Part shown: positions 30,246-44,000 of the stretch, in pieces
Numbering within the stretch: position 1 is the first letter of the stretch
Layout of the letters: the number at the start of each line of letters is the position of its first letter
NCBI RefSeq assembly: GCF_026151205.1
Contig: NC_087073.1
Span: 18,690,837 to 18,754,836, forward strand
DNA length: 64,000 bases
Reading direction: 5' to 3'
From: Bolinopsis microptera
Lineage: Eukaryota; Ctenophora; Tentaculata; Lobata; Bolinopsidae
Translations under genes and position numbers: made by a program
Notes under the pieces: generated by a model
Told to the model about the DNA's origin: nothing
Database searches by the model: none
The model's input: only the letters and a program-made list of their open reading frames with translations

Positions 30246-33239
30246 ACCTTGAGCCGTGACGCTTTTATTATACCACCAAACAATGCGTATGAAAAGAAAC
30301 AAAATAACAATAATACGAATGATAAAGGAGCAGAATCATAACATTAACAACTCAACAACATAACATGTCTGACACACCAGCTCCAGAACAAAAGAGCTTC
30401 AATACTAATGGCCGATTGAAGTGGACACTCTACATAAGGGAGGGTAGATAATTGTCCTAACTAGTCAGGAGAGTGGGAAAGAGAGTGGGAAAGAATGAAA
30501 AGAATTGCAATTACACTAGCCGGCTTGAGTGCGTGATTAGTGCTCATTATCTTTTGTGATCTAGGTGAAACTTTTCGCTGGCAATTCGGTAATCTGTCGA
30601 TGGTCACTTAAGAGTGCGTTAACCGTGCCTTAACCGTGCGCTAAGTGACCAAGCAATTTTTCAAATCATATTTGTCATTTGGCCCCAAATTTCAACTATT
30701 AAGATTTAAGAGATCATTGTTTATCCCAAACTACAGATAGTTTGAGATGCGTTAGATATATATTAGAGTCTCTTCCTAATTACACCTCGCGCGGGAAAAA
30801 AAGAAGCTAACATAGAAAATATGCATAATAATAATAACATAATTAGGGAGCTCCAATCACGAGTTCGCTATTCCGTTAAGTGAAAATAGTTTAATAGTTT
30901 ACTTGCACGGGATTGGTAAGATAGGAGGTGAGGTTTGTTGTGTCCGTGCTGGAGATGGCACCTTGTGTAATTCAAGTATGCGATAAACTGAAAACTCGCA
31001 CTATGCCTCCCTATTTACCAAGTACTATATACTGTCTGGTGGCTAGCAATATTAATAATGATAATGACTCTGGTGAACATATCCATGATGGCTAAGTCAA
31101 GGCGATGTGGTCCCGTTCGTGCGGTGGGTCGATTAAGTGACTACATTAAATACGTTGAAAAACTAATTAGACGAATTTAAGTTTTCACAATTCAAATCAT
31201 GGTTTCAAATATGACTTATGACTTGTAGGTTGAACTATAACGATGGTAGGTGTTGTTACTTAGCTATAGTACCGTTATTTTGAACTCACAACGTATAGGT
31301 TTCAGTTACAGAAAATGTGGTGAGGCAGAAGGAGGACGACGTGAACCCTGAAAATATTATTCGACCTCCCGATAGCCCAAATTTCTCTGAGAGAAATACC
31401 AGATAAACTTCTTAACAGAATTTGATTGAAGCTTTAACAGTTGCCCACAACCTAGTATCACCATTCATCAAGTAAATTGTAAAGTTCGTGAAATAATGTT
31501 GAAAGAACAGTGGAATCAGCAACATTAGATTCCAACTATAATATTCTAAAAAACGTTGACACGCATTTATCAATACAAGAGAATAAGTGGTTAGTGGTTA
31601 CCCTCGGGACTGAAGAGACAACATTGCATCACGTCCATTCCTACCCTCATCACATATGGCAAGTACCGATCAAAATTATTTGTCGCAAATTTTATGAGCC
31701 TAGTGTAAATTTTACACTAGCACCTTAGTCTATTTTTCCTTAGGAACACTCTATCACAAAGTCTAGTCAGTATAAACGTCAGACAACTATAAAGAACAGT
31801 GAAATGAGACTAACGTTGGAATAAAAGCTACCATTCGTCATCTCCATTAATTTATCTAATGTGTTGGAAGGTAGAGTAAGGGAGATGCAGATTTCAGAAT
31901 ACCGGGCTTTTATATATTTATAAATCTACTCGTCATAAATAACTGTAATAGCCACAATGAAACTAAATTAAGACATCGCACATGACATTTCACAGTTGAC
32001 ATTATACTTCTAGTTCTAAAGAAGAACAATATACGACGTTTTGTAGAAGAACAAGTGCTGCTGAGGACATTAAATCAATGGCAGGTGGTTGAATATGGTT
32101 TGATAACAGTTTAGTGGCATAAAACGTGAGAAAGTTGAATAAAATGAAAGTCGTTCGAATAATAATCCGCCTCTTTTTATATAAATCCATATGCAAAACC
32201 GCAGGGGGTTGTGTCATCTGGTACACAGGTGAGAGCACTTTTTGCTAATGAGGAAGAGCGATAAAAGTATTTTGTATCAATAATATTCGTCAAAATATCG
32301 TCGCAAAGCGAAGATCAGATAAAATCACATGACGAATTATTAGCATTTTCACGCTCCGCACGTGCATTCAACGATTTAAAAAGTGATCATGATGTCAATA
32401 AATTTTGAAATATAGCCTATAATGCACCGTCCAAACACTTATCTACAAGACATGGGGTCCGGACCTATCTTCAATATAATAGAAGGAGGACGAGCGTCAC
32501 AAAATAGCCCACTTAACGGGCAGGCCCACTTAGCGGGTAGGCTTTATTACCGTCGCCATAGCTCAACGTCCTTTACATATTCATGTTACTATGGGTTGTG
32601 ACAATGCAACGGGATACGAGGGCTATTAATGCAAGCATGAGATTAATAAAAGCTTAAAAGGTAAGGTTATACGTGACTAGATATACAACGGTAATAAACT
32701 GAAGGCCAGAGTGGTTGCCGCCAGGCCCAAATTAATTGGACAGCTGCAGAAGACCATTTTGTATTATAAAATAACCGTAGATAATTTTGGGGGGAAATGG
32801 TTATCGTGATCATATTAATATGTAAAACTGTCGTTTACTTAAATTTCAGGTGATGCCGGATATTCTGACATCTTTTTAGAGGTTCGTTTGTATGCTTGTT
32901 TCCTATGTTAGGAGGCTACCTCATGCCAGAGGAACTGACCAGACCAGAGTTACATGGCGCCTAAACTCATGCTGGCTTAGCCCATGCCCCATTAGTCATT
33001 ATCTCTGGTCATCATCCATTCAGCACTAGAGAATAGGGGACCCTCTGGTGCAGGGATGAGAATATGACTGAACTATGTTCTGGGCCAAGTTCAAGATATC
33101 TCAGTGGACTGAGCACCCTACGACCTACGTGCCTGACAAAGGAACAAATTTATTCACTCATGGAATCATGAATAGTTATGATGACGATAACAAATTTAAT
33201 GGCAGAAACATGCACTCTCCAGACTCCAGAAATTCATAC

Positions 33240-33373
33240 ATGATCAGAAGACAGAGACACACTTATAGCTACAGTCACCATCGTCATCAGACTAAATGCC
33301 TCCCTGATGGTAGCTCCCATAAATGCATGAAGCATTACTTCTCCGATACAGTAGTAAATAGTCATGAAATAAC
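33240..33373 (-). other. Possible membrane-segment exon (unproven)
   Basis: 134 bp between a good acceptor (ATGATTATTTACCAG) and a donor (CAT|GTATGA). It reads YFMTIYYCIGEVMLHAFMGA, then TIREAFSLMTMVTVAISVS. The part HAFMGATIREAF resembles the TM7-helix 8 junction of class A GPCRs, but the NPxxY motif would be EVMLH. No neighbouring exons were found, so it may be a relic of a GPCR gene or chance. Confidence 0.25.
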
Positions 33374-35356
33374 CTGGTAAATAATCATGATTACAGTGAG
33401 GTTGGGCGGTGCTGGATAACAACAAATCTTGTCTCCTCTACCCTCCTCTCTCCCCAGACCTCGCTTAGTGTCTCATATCTGGCGCTATATATTGATTCAT
33501 GGCCTGTTCACTAGCTAGCAGCACCTAATTACTTAACTGGACAATATTAAATAAGGTGTTACCGAGTCCTAAATAATCGAATATATTCAGTTCAACCAAA
33601 TCACCGAATACTACAGAATCACCGAATAAATTTTATCAACCGAACAAAGTCGATCAACCGAGTTATATCTAACTATTCTGCCAACCCGAATACCGGATAC
33701 CAAACATCGAATCCGAATATTTTCCGAACTATCCGGTAACCCTATTGTGGATAACTGGGTAGAAGTAGGAAATATCAACAAAGTTGTGAGTTTGTGTCGG
33801 CACTTGTTTAATGAATATCGGGTTCCTGTGGAGTTCTCCAACTGAACAGCTGTACGAATGTGCTGGCCAGCTAAAATCAGAGATCATGATTAACAGAAAA
33901 TTAGCCGGCAGCTTATCAATTAACATCGCATCCTAATCAAGCTTACGCAAGTGGTTGCGAAAGAATTTAACATATGATACATATGTTTCGGTATTCGACG
34001 ATGATATCGGGGGAATTCGGTATGGGGAAATATTTAAAATACCTTCCTTAACCAGCCATAATTTTAATTCAACAAATTTCACCAAATTCTTTAGCGCTCT
34101 GTTGTTAATTAGTTAATTGTGACAGGGAATAATCAATCAAAACGTCGAATCGAATTTTATTATTCATAAAGCAGCTAATTAGATGGTAAAATAGATCATG
34201 TCAAGCATCTGGCTCCAAAATGGCGTCGACGAAATGTTCGATCGTGGTTCAGAATAGTAGTAAACACTCACCAGCTAGTCTGGCGTGCTTTCTGCATGCG
34301 TCACTGGATCCCAAACTGACACATATTGATCTAGAAGTCGTCTAATTTCTAAGAGTGATAATGTACTGGTTGCATATGAAAGAACCAGAAATTTTATTGA
34401 AAGACCCATAGTAAGGTTTCCTTGAGCTGAGGAATGAATGAGCGGGAAATATATTAGGAAGGGCTGGTAGGATTCAAGTATTTAACGGAAACGGGTAACG
34501 ATCAATGTTATGGAAACTGGAATACGAGCGACCCATAAGCCGATTTAAATTATTGCAGCTGTGAATATATTACGAGATGAATTTCGAATATTTAAATCGT
34601 CAGTTTTTATCACTTGCTCCAAAGACCCAATTGAAATAGAGACATAATTCAGGATTTTGATAGAAATTTACAAAATAAAAACTAATGCTTCTTTATAAAA
34701 GACCAGAATGAGCTTATAAAGCTGAAATGGTGGTCTACCCAGTGCCAGGACCAGTGAAAACGTCAGAAATAAGTTAAAGATCTGGTCTCTATCTATAATA
34801 TGGCAGGTACAGTAATTTCAAAAGTAGCATCAGGTACCTGTTTATTGTTTAACTAAACTGTCGTAAATATCATGGTAGATACTCATTAAGGATAAACAAT
34901 TCTCCGATAGATGACAAAAGTAAAACAGTGTCCGGCCTTTAAGTAAGTAAACGATTACTCTAATACGAATTATAATTACTAATCGAATATTCCGGCTTAA
35001 AAGTTATAACTTTATGTTATGTACCCTGAAAATGGCTACAAGTACATATATTATAATATATTTTCATGATTAGAGGAGTATAATAGTATGGTAATGGACA
35101 GCGGACAGAAGGACATAAACCGCAAATAAAAGTTTCCAGCATTATACTGAACGATAAAAATTGCAGACAAAAGGCTGGAATTTATTTAAGACAACACAAT
35201 TAAGGTCGAGAAGGGACATTCAAATCCCTTCAGATTGTATAACAACCATGAGTTAATAACAACTCACAAATTCAAAGGACAATGTGAAGCAATAATTGAA
35301 ATGACTTTATAGAGGACGGTTGTCTAGCCTAAGTTATACCGGTATCGTGATAGCTG

Positions 35357-35605
35357 ATGAGAAATGAAATAGTCAAAATCCGACACCGAACATCAAACAT
35401 TTTGAGACGAGACCAAACGCAACAGATCACAGCTGACAGAGGGATGTCTGGCAATGTATTCACAGTGTCTGAAGCCGAGTCACTCATCAGAAAGAGAAAA
35501 CTTTCGCTTCGTGCCAAAAAGCTGTACATGACAGCTCTAACACAAAACTTATTTCTTCACGAGAAGGCAAAAGTCGGGTATTTTAAAATAGCTTCTGACA
35601 CATAA
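35357..35605 (+). other. Unrecognised 82-codon open frame, basic
   Basis: Starts MRNEIVKIRHRTSNILRRDQ and is rich in Lys/Arg, with a plausible helical centre (SEAESLIRKRKLSLRAKKLY). No domain recognised. The high basic content is common in mobile-element proteins, but I cannot assign a family. Confidence 0.25.
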
Positions 35606-36338
35606 AGGAAACGAGAGACATACGAAAAGAAAGCAGGTGACGACAGAGAAAAACTTTCAAACAATGCCAAAACGTACCGGGAGGACCCAGAGCGGTACCA
35701 GGCGCCAGTCAACTCATCAAGATATCAAGATATGGGTACATTTCGGCGAGCGTTTAGCGTGCCCAGCCTGGTGACATATGTGTAGCGACCAACCTTTCAT
35801 ATCATAGTCCTAAATGATAGCGCTAAGAGATATTACCGATTATGTACAGTGTGTTACAATTATAATAGGGGTGGTTGAAATACAATAAAAACTCTCGACA
35901 TCACGGAATGGTGTGAGGATAAAGTGTATCAGATTATCGGCTCCCTCCGTTTAGCTCCCTCCATTCTGCAGCCCCCTCCATTCTGCAGCCCCCTCCCCTC
36001 GACATATTGTACATGGAGAACAAAAGAAATTGCCAAACTTATGGAGAAGGGATGGAGGGATGTGATAAGGAATAAAGGAACGCCGTACAGCTAAATGATG
36101 GTTTGTGAGACCTGTGCCAGGCTCTGACATGTTTAAGCTAGTCATGCCGTCAACTTATAATTGGGAGATTATGTGAAGCGTTCTGTAATGACAGGCTCGC
36201 CCGATGTCGTCTTTTAAACTGAGATGGAAAACACCTTTTGCTGTCGGCTATAATTGCGGGCGACCTTTTGGTGATTTAATTTCGTAGTGTTGCAAGGAAA
36301 GGTCATTGTAAATTCATATTGCGCGACAGTTAACTCGT

Positions 36339-36401
36339 GCAGTATCATGAACATTTTACAACATATGCAATGCATATGCTGTAATATGTTCATGATACTG
36401 C
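36339..36401. other. 63-nt near-perfect hairpin
   Basis: Arms of 31 nt (GCAGTATCATGAACATTTTA, continuing CAACATATGCA) with only two mismatches and a 1-nt centre at 36370. It could be a microRNA-like precursor (cnidarian miRNA hairpins tend to be well paired), a tiny MITE or a simple cruciform. No flanking duplication was found. Confidence 0.5.
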
Positions 36402-37265
36402 ATAATGTATCATATCAACTAACAAGAAGTATAAATAAAGCATCAATGCTAATATTATTACTCATACTATTAATATTAGTTGTTCTTGAACCTCGACATT
36501 CCTCAGAGTAAACAGGATTCCTGAACGGTAACCGAACTATTACTGATAATACTATAACACAGTGACAACACTATGTAGTAACAAGGCATAGTTGGTTACA
36601 TCTGAGCTATGTCACTTTAAAGTGCGGAAATCTCACGTGCTTAGCGATTATAAGTCTAGGTTAAGAAACATCATTGAGTTAAGAGATGCGAACTCGTGAG
36701 ATTGATAAATGTTCACACTAGATGCGAAGTTTTACTTCGACCCAATATTTTGTTAGGAAGTTAGGATACTAATCCGATTTTCGGACAACAATTGTATTTA
36801 CATTTTACTGACCGGAAAGATTAGTTTGTTATACGATTTACCAAGTTATGTCAAAGTAGAGAAGTAAACCTTAATAAAATATACATTTTAACTAAAAGTA
36901 TTCAACTAATGGCTGGAACGAAGTTAAGGAATAAGGAGGCTGTCAAATAAAAGAGTGCTTGAAATGCGATGGTTAAAATGTACATCAACCAATATACTAA
37001 TATAGAGGTGGTGAGCGGATAAGAAATATCTTCCTGGAGAATATGTAATGTCACCCCATACAGCCTCCTGGTACTCGTACGGTTTAATTATGTCAAAGTA
37101 AAGATTTAGAGAAGAAAAACTTAATGAAATATACATTTTAACAAATAAAGTATGTAACTATTGGTCACAAGGACGTCGTGTGGGCTGTTAAATAAATTGG
37201 GTGTGACTTACAGTTACACTGTATTACCACTAATTGAGTAAAATTTTGAATAAGAATTATATTCC

Positions 37266-38070
37266 TACCTTACTCGGGATTATTATGACCGGGATAAAGT
37301 GGTGGGTTTAGGGTAATTTCGCCATATTTTTCCCGAACCACATTTTCACCGGTCGTTAATAAACCCGCCTACTCAGCTTTTAGGGTTCCCAAGGGGTATG
37401 GGTGCTCATATTTTAATCGTTGTCTTATATTCACTAAAGAAGACTATTGGGACACTTGTTGTAGGTTTTTCGACTTCATTTGGCTAAAATTGCAAAAAAT
37501 TCACCTTTTTGCCCAATTCTTGTCATATATCCTTATTGTCATATTTGATTTAAATAGGCCAATTTTTAATTTCTTAGGTATTGACTATCTCTACATAATG
37601 AAATAGGACTCAAAGTAAAAGTAACAGTTAAATTAAAACTTGAATTAATTAAAACTGATGAAAGGGATGATCCAGATGAAGATAACGAAGATGATTACAA
37701 CTTATTGGAAGACTAAACAGCTCTCCCTTTATCTTAATATCGATCTGGTTGTTACGCTTCAAATGTTAAAAATTATTTTCCATCTAGTTTGATTAACCAC
37801 GAGTCATTATTTCGGTCTACTTTCAACAATTATTGATAATTCGACTTGTTTCACAAGTTTTAGCAATGCGAAAATTTCTAAACTTGCTTATCTCTAATAA
37901 GGAAATTTACATCTGAGACAAAATTTGTGAATCTAAAATTGAAAGGTTGGACACCGGTAAAATGGCGACCGGGAAAATGTGGTGGGTTTTGAGCAATTTC
38001 GCCATATTTTTCCCGAACCATATTTTAACCGGTCGTTAATAAACCCGTCGTAATAATCCCGAGTAAGGTA
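37266..38070. mobile_element. MITE, TA-flanked (Tc1/mariner-like), about 0.8 kb
   Basis: Terminal inverted repeats CCTTACTCGGGATTATTA at both ends, each flanked by TA, the target duplication of Tc1/mariner/pogo elements. About 85-bp subterminal blocks (GTGGTGGGTTT ... CGCCATATTTTTCCCGAACC ... CCGGTCGTTAATAAACCC) are repeated in direct orientation at both ends. Between them is an open stretch of about 42 codons ending KTDERDDPDEDNEDDY-NLLED then a stop at 37713-37715, possibly the acidic tail of a lost transposase. No intact transposase is present, so the element is non-autonomous. Confidence 0.75.
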
Positions 38071-41000
38071 AGTATTATATGCAGCGTCAGGAAGACAACC
38101 CGAGACACACCTATATGATAAAAGGCAAAAGCTGCAGGGACTAAGGGTCAGATTATGGATTAAATACTTCGCAACTGTCTATTCATAAAATTATGGGTGT
38201 TGCGGTTTAGCTGCTTCAAAAGATAACTTCTCTGACAAATTAGCTCAAGTATTACGGCAAAAAAGGAACACGTTACACAGTAAAAATAATGAATTTACCA
38301 AGTTTCGGCAGGAATGTTGTTCAGAAAAGGGACTCCTTCTTAAATATTCCAATTTTTTCCATCGCCTTAAAAAGGCAATAGATGGTTAGAAGTGGTAGGA
38401 ATTGAGGACGGGTATAGTGGGTAGGTATGTTTTTCGTGTCACGTGAGTCATGAATTGTGTCACAAAGGAAAACATGCATTACCCTCCGCATAACCATTTA
38501 AATGCATCTTCTCTGCGCGCGGAGCAGTAATGGTTTCATCTCCACGGTTACCCTCCGCACACGTTTGCACGATTCGACGATTGTATTACACTTTCAAATG
38601 CGCGGCGCCAAGCTGACTGAAGTTTTCATAACAGTTACGGTCATGGGTCAGCGTACGTATGTAATTACAATAATTTATTCTGTTGTTTTAAATGGATTTT
38701 AATTAAATAATGTTGATCATTGATGCGCTACAAGTACAACTACAAGTATAACATACTAATTTCACGTTTTGTTGTGAGTTATTGGTGCAACAACCGACTT
38801 GGCTCCCGATAATGCTATTAGAAATTAGAAATTAGAAATTAGAAAGATCATTGCAAAATTACATGTGTCAGAAGTAGAACTCAGATCCCAATCAGTTAAA
38901 TGAAGATTATTAATAATCCGTTATATTGTTGAACGAGCGTGCTTAATCACTTTACAGTCGATCTTCGAGATTGTTCTAAAATTGGAATTAATATATCAAA
39001 TAATAGGTTAGGGTTGCGAATAGTCGTTCAGGGCCAGCTAGAGAACGAGTTGAAAAAGTTACGTGACAGTCGAGTGCAGAGTAATTAATCATCATGATCA
39101 TCCTTTGTTGAACAAATTATGATGCTGATATCATGTTGAACATAATTGTCGAGCGATTAATTTGTTATACGAAATGGACCGTAAATATTATTATGAGTTA
39201 CATTATGATTACCTAATACGGATTTCAACCATTCCTTCACATGGCTTTTGTAAATTGTAATTTTAAATTTTAAAAGGCAATGCCTACGAGTACGGTCGAT
39301 GGAAATCTAGCGTCCGCTAACCGGCGCAATTCTTGTTAATACTAGTTCTGTGTTTAAAAGTCATGATGATATATGACTTTATGGCTAGAATACGAAACCG
39401 CCTGTTAATTTCAAAAGCACTAGATCTTGTAACGCCCTTTGCTTGTGTGCCAAAAAGTTATATCTAATCATACTAAAACGTCAGATTAATACCAACATAC
39501 ATGCAGAAGAGAAATTTACGGCCAAGTTAATCTGAATCTCTAGAGTAGGATATTTAATTTATTTATTCAATAAAATGGCCGTGCATTGTGATGAACATTC
39601 GTTACAAGGAGACAACATTTTAAATACTCCGTGATTCCTGCAGTGACGATAGCGTCGAGATTCAGCAATATGCAGTCTCTCTTTGCAGAGTTTCCTGATT
39701 CATTAAACTGGATATAAAGAGCGTCTGGTACCTTAAAGATACAACTAAACGTGAAGCCAAATTGTTCTATATGGAGGGTAGGGTACGAAGCCAGCCAATT
39801 TGAACGTCTAAATAAAACTACTTAGCGCTTTGAAAACCGTGGATAGTTTCTTAGATGTGCGTCGTTTAAAAGCCTCAAAAACGAAGCTGTGATACAGATC
39901 AAAGGTTGAAGGCCTAGGTTAGAAATTTATTAAACGGCCACGATTGCAGTTGCTCCTTCATGAATTAATCTACGGATGTTTAAAACCGTTTCAATGTATC
40001 GTGAAAACCCTGTACATCACAGCTCCCATATCTCATGTCCAGCTTGAGCTAACACGAAAGTCAAATAACCCCTGAAGTTAACCTTCTTTAAGCATGATTA
40101 TGATAGGTACCTGGTACAATCTCAGATTATGCGAGACTGGGCTAATGGAGGGGAAGATTGGACGTTGTGGAAATATATATAAAGTATTCCAAATGAAGTG
40201 GACCAATTTCGACAGGTGACTCTTTTATATAGCTTACTTCTGAGTTCTGAGAAAGCCAGTTTCTGAATTTTCGTTGTAGAAATATTGTAGAAAATTATTC
40301 AAAATAAAGATTATAGTACATAACAACTACAAGCATAGCTGAGGGCAGTTAAAGTGGCCTTCGTAAAGTTGTGATCATTTCTTAACAATGCACTTTCTGA
40401 GGTGTTAGAATTGTAACTTTCACTATGGCACTCAAAGTAGAAAATACGATGTTGCTTCCTTGATCCTTCTGGCCATTAACCGACAGTAAAATGCTTTCCA
40501 GTTTCTTGTCTCACACTTTAAATTTAATTTGTAGACTGTATATTTGAGCTAATAATACTGAAAGCAGCATCAAAATAATCCTTTACTTTTTACTACTTGC
40601 AGAAGTTCTGGAATATCGTATGTGTTCGCACGCAATCGAAAAGACATTAGATAGTTAAATCTCGCAAAAAAAACAAACATATCCGCTTTTTCACAACTTA
40701 TAACTACTTTCGTACCCTGATACCCTTCGATGATAGATTGAAGATTGGTGGGTTATTAATAGCTTCTCATCACGTTCTTTCATTTTTGTGACAAAGTTTC
40801 TGTTTATAGTATAACACATTGTTGTGACACTAATCAGTTCGGAGGGACTATAACGAGAATTAACAATCACACACCTGTATTTCTCCCTGGTACTAAACAC
40901 GTTTTTAATATCACATATTGGCAACTTGTTGAGCTGACACAAGCAAGAAACGGATTTGGAGTAAGTCGCATAACACGGCTAACAAGTTGCATAATACTAA

Positions 41001-44000
41001 CAAGATATAAACACCATTTACAATATAATAACGCAGGTTAATAATGATACAAAACACGACGCCTCTGTCGTTACGATGAGGAGGAGGTAATATTTCGCAG
41101 CATGCTTTCAAAGCAATTATGCTTTGATGCAATAATGCTTTCATGCAATAATTCGATGATATGTCCTTTAAAACACACTACAAGTTACAACTACTAGATG
41201 ATATAATGGTACATGATTAGCGTCGAGCATTACAAGCTTGTTTCGTACCGAGCTCCGCGTAGAAGGAGTAAAAGTTCAAACTAGAAAGAGGGAGAGTTCC
41301 GCCTTGGTACCACAGTTAACAATGTCTAAATTGACTTGTATTTAATCGTCCTTTAACCACCAGCCACGAACTTGGCTTAACAACTCTGAAGACTGTTGGA
41401 AATTTTGCTTAAGTAGAGCTCACAAAGGGAGAGTAAAGTCAAAGGGAGAGGTATAGTCAGGTGTAGGATTTGCAAAGTTATATTGTCGATTGTGCTTTGC
41501 AGTTCTTTATGGATGCTGAGAGGCATTATTTCATCTAGCCAACAACTTCCTTTAACTCTTACATTAAGGTACGATTTATGCAATTTTTCTTTTCAATACT
41601 TAGCGGTGACGCTTATTGCTATCTAGACAATAATAAGATCCATCGAGGAATGTTGCTAACATTTTTAGACTGGATTGTGAGATTTTAGCCACTCGGTGAT
41701 GGTTGGTAAAGTATAATGGAGAACTTGTTTAACGTAGCAACAATCGCCATAGTGTTAAACGGTATGCAGACAAGAAAAACATTGTCAAAAATTAGAGTCA
41801 GCCTCGTGAAAACCCAGGTAGATGAACCGAAGTAAAATCAAACGCAGCCGCAGCGAAAGATACAGATAGGTACGAAAAAATAAAAATTACTAGTGTTAAC
41901 ATGGGGATAGCCGTGATTATTGGATCAGACAGCATACTGTCATCGATTTAATTGGAGAAGCTTTATTGATAAACGTATTCCAACTGACTTCAGGAATGTA
42001 CAATGTATTTATTTGCAGGCTGCAGCTAAGGTCCTTACAATTATACTCAAACTCTAAGCTTTCAGCCTTCAAAGCCTTGGAATATATAACTATGTCCGTT
42101 TAAGAACTAATCTGCTTATTTTCTATCTAAAATCCATATGTATCTAGCTTATATGTTCGAGATACGGATGCATTCTACATCACACCATTGAAATCACTTC
42201 ATTTTTAACTATGATGGTATTGGTACAACTATAACAGTGAATGATACAAATGTAAAGATACAACGCTTAATACTAACAGACGTGAGTGTGCATGAAAACA
42301 AAAAAGATTAATTGTTAAATAGCCAGCGAAAGATCGGCAAGGCGCCCGGAGATTAAATAAGTGAATTCGATAATGAAATTTAATATACGTTCAAATGGAT
42401 GAAATCCTTGATTTGATTTTATTTGGAATTTTCCGTTCACCGAATATGCGATATCACTATCATGATATATATAACCCCTCATTAAATTGTCAGCGACTAT
42501 CGCATGCCCTAAAATCTTAAAATATTTTTGAAAAGAATTTTTTCGACCGAACGTAATTGGTCTGACGTTCGTCGAGGAAAATTGAATGATACCGTCGCCG
42601 GTCACCTGTCGTGGAAAAACCCATTATCATAGCCATCTTTTATTGTAAAATATTTGCAAATCCCATCAGCCAGTAAGGAAACAATACAACTTCGCAGTGA
42701 GCACGGAAGTAGACAAATGCAAGTTTAAGACCGTTAGTTTAGGACCGTTAGTTTTAAAGAAAGTCCATTACAATAACCAAGCACAAGCTGTCCAAATTAA
42801 GATATTTTCAGATCCTTTCTCTACTGGCCACTGTATTGCAAAAGATTTCATGCGAGTGTCATAGCGAGCCATGTCCTAGCATGGGCTTCGTGCAAGGTTT
42901 ATAATCAAGTTGCTTGTTCATTAACTGTTCAAACTGCGTCACGCACAGCATTAGTAGTGGTCGTTTGTGGTTATTCGCAAAAAATGTAAGCTATAAACTG
43001 AGGATTGCATATCTTACAAAGAATGGTAACTAGCAAGATACAATGAAAGAAGCGGGCGTGCCTGGGCTTTGAATAAAACGTAGCAATTGCCTAGCTACTT
43101 TGACCAACGAGTTGATCTTATTTCCCGACATTTCTCTCGATTAATGTGAGATATCTAATTCTATAAATATTGGAATTTAATTAAAACAGTGATAGTGATA
43201 CTTTATTGAGCGGGTCATAAATCTATTAATAAACTGCATTCCCGGTGTAGGATTAACTCTTTTCACGACTAGGTATATCGGAGAGAGACGATACACCGAT
43301 TTACAATTGTTTATCTATTCGATTTACTGTTGGCCATGAGTCATGACTCATGACTAATGAAAACCATGAGCCGCATGCATTTTTCAAATTCAACTGGGAA
43401 AACATTAAACAACCGTTAATTTGATTTGAAATCCTTCGCATAATCATTAGTTACCGAGTCTAATTATCTTAATCACATGATGACAACAATAGTTTCACCT
43501 TCACGTGACATTTGTAAAATAATCCCATGCTACCAATACAAGTGTAACGTATAAGATATGCGACTATGGTCTGAACGAGTTATCCTAAGTAGTTATCCTA
43601 ATTAATTACCAGCATGGTTTACCTAATGACGGATGACACGAAAATTCGTTTCCTCCGCAAGTCCAACTCAATTATGAGAATAATAAAGTCACGACAGCAA
43701 ATTAGCGATTATAGACGCTGCTTAAAGAGGGTGAGTGCTGTGATGTGTTCACCAAGATGGGTTTATCGATCATATGCAGTAAATCAACCATAAAAATTAA
43801 ACGGCGCTGTTGAATCATAGAAATTGAATCAACAATTCCGACGAAAAGTTTAGAAGAAGACTAATTTTATTAACGTTATTGATTGACAATAGATTACTAA
43901 AAATCATTGAGTATGGTACAGATGTGTGGACTACCAGTCTAGACAGAGATAGGTTATGAATCCAATTTTTAGGGTGACCGGCAAGAGTTATAAAGATACT

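Larger units (their letters stand above)
25491..37265. other. Long gene-poor stretch
   Basis: AT-rich DNA. I recognise no host gene. Small structures are listed separately (28616-28724, 30172-30245, 33240-33373, 35357-35605, 36339-36401). Confidence 0.45.

Noticed and set aside
33075-33380. 101-codon plus-strand open frame
   Set aside because: No domain recognised. It lies opposite the better-bracketed minus-strand segment at 33240-33373 and is probably a shadow or chance.
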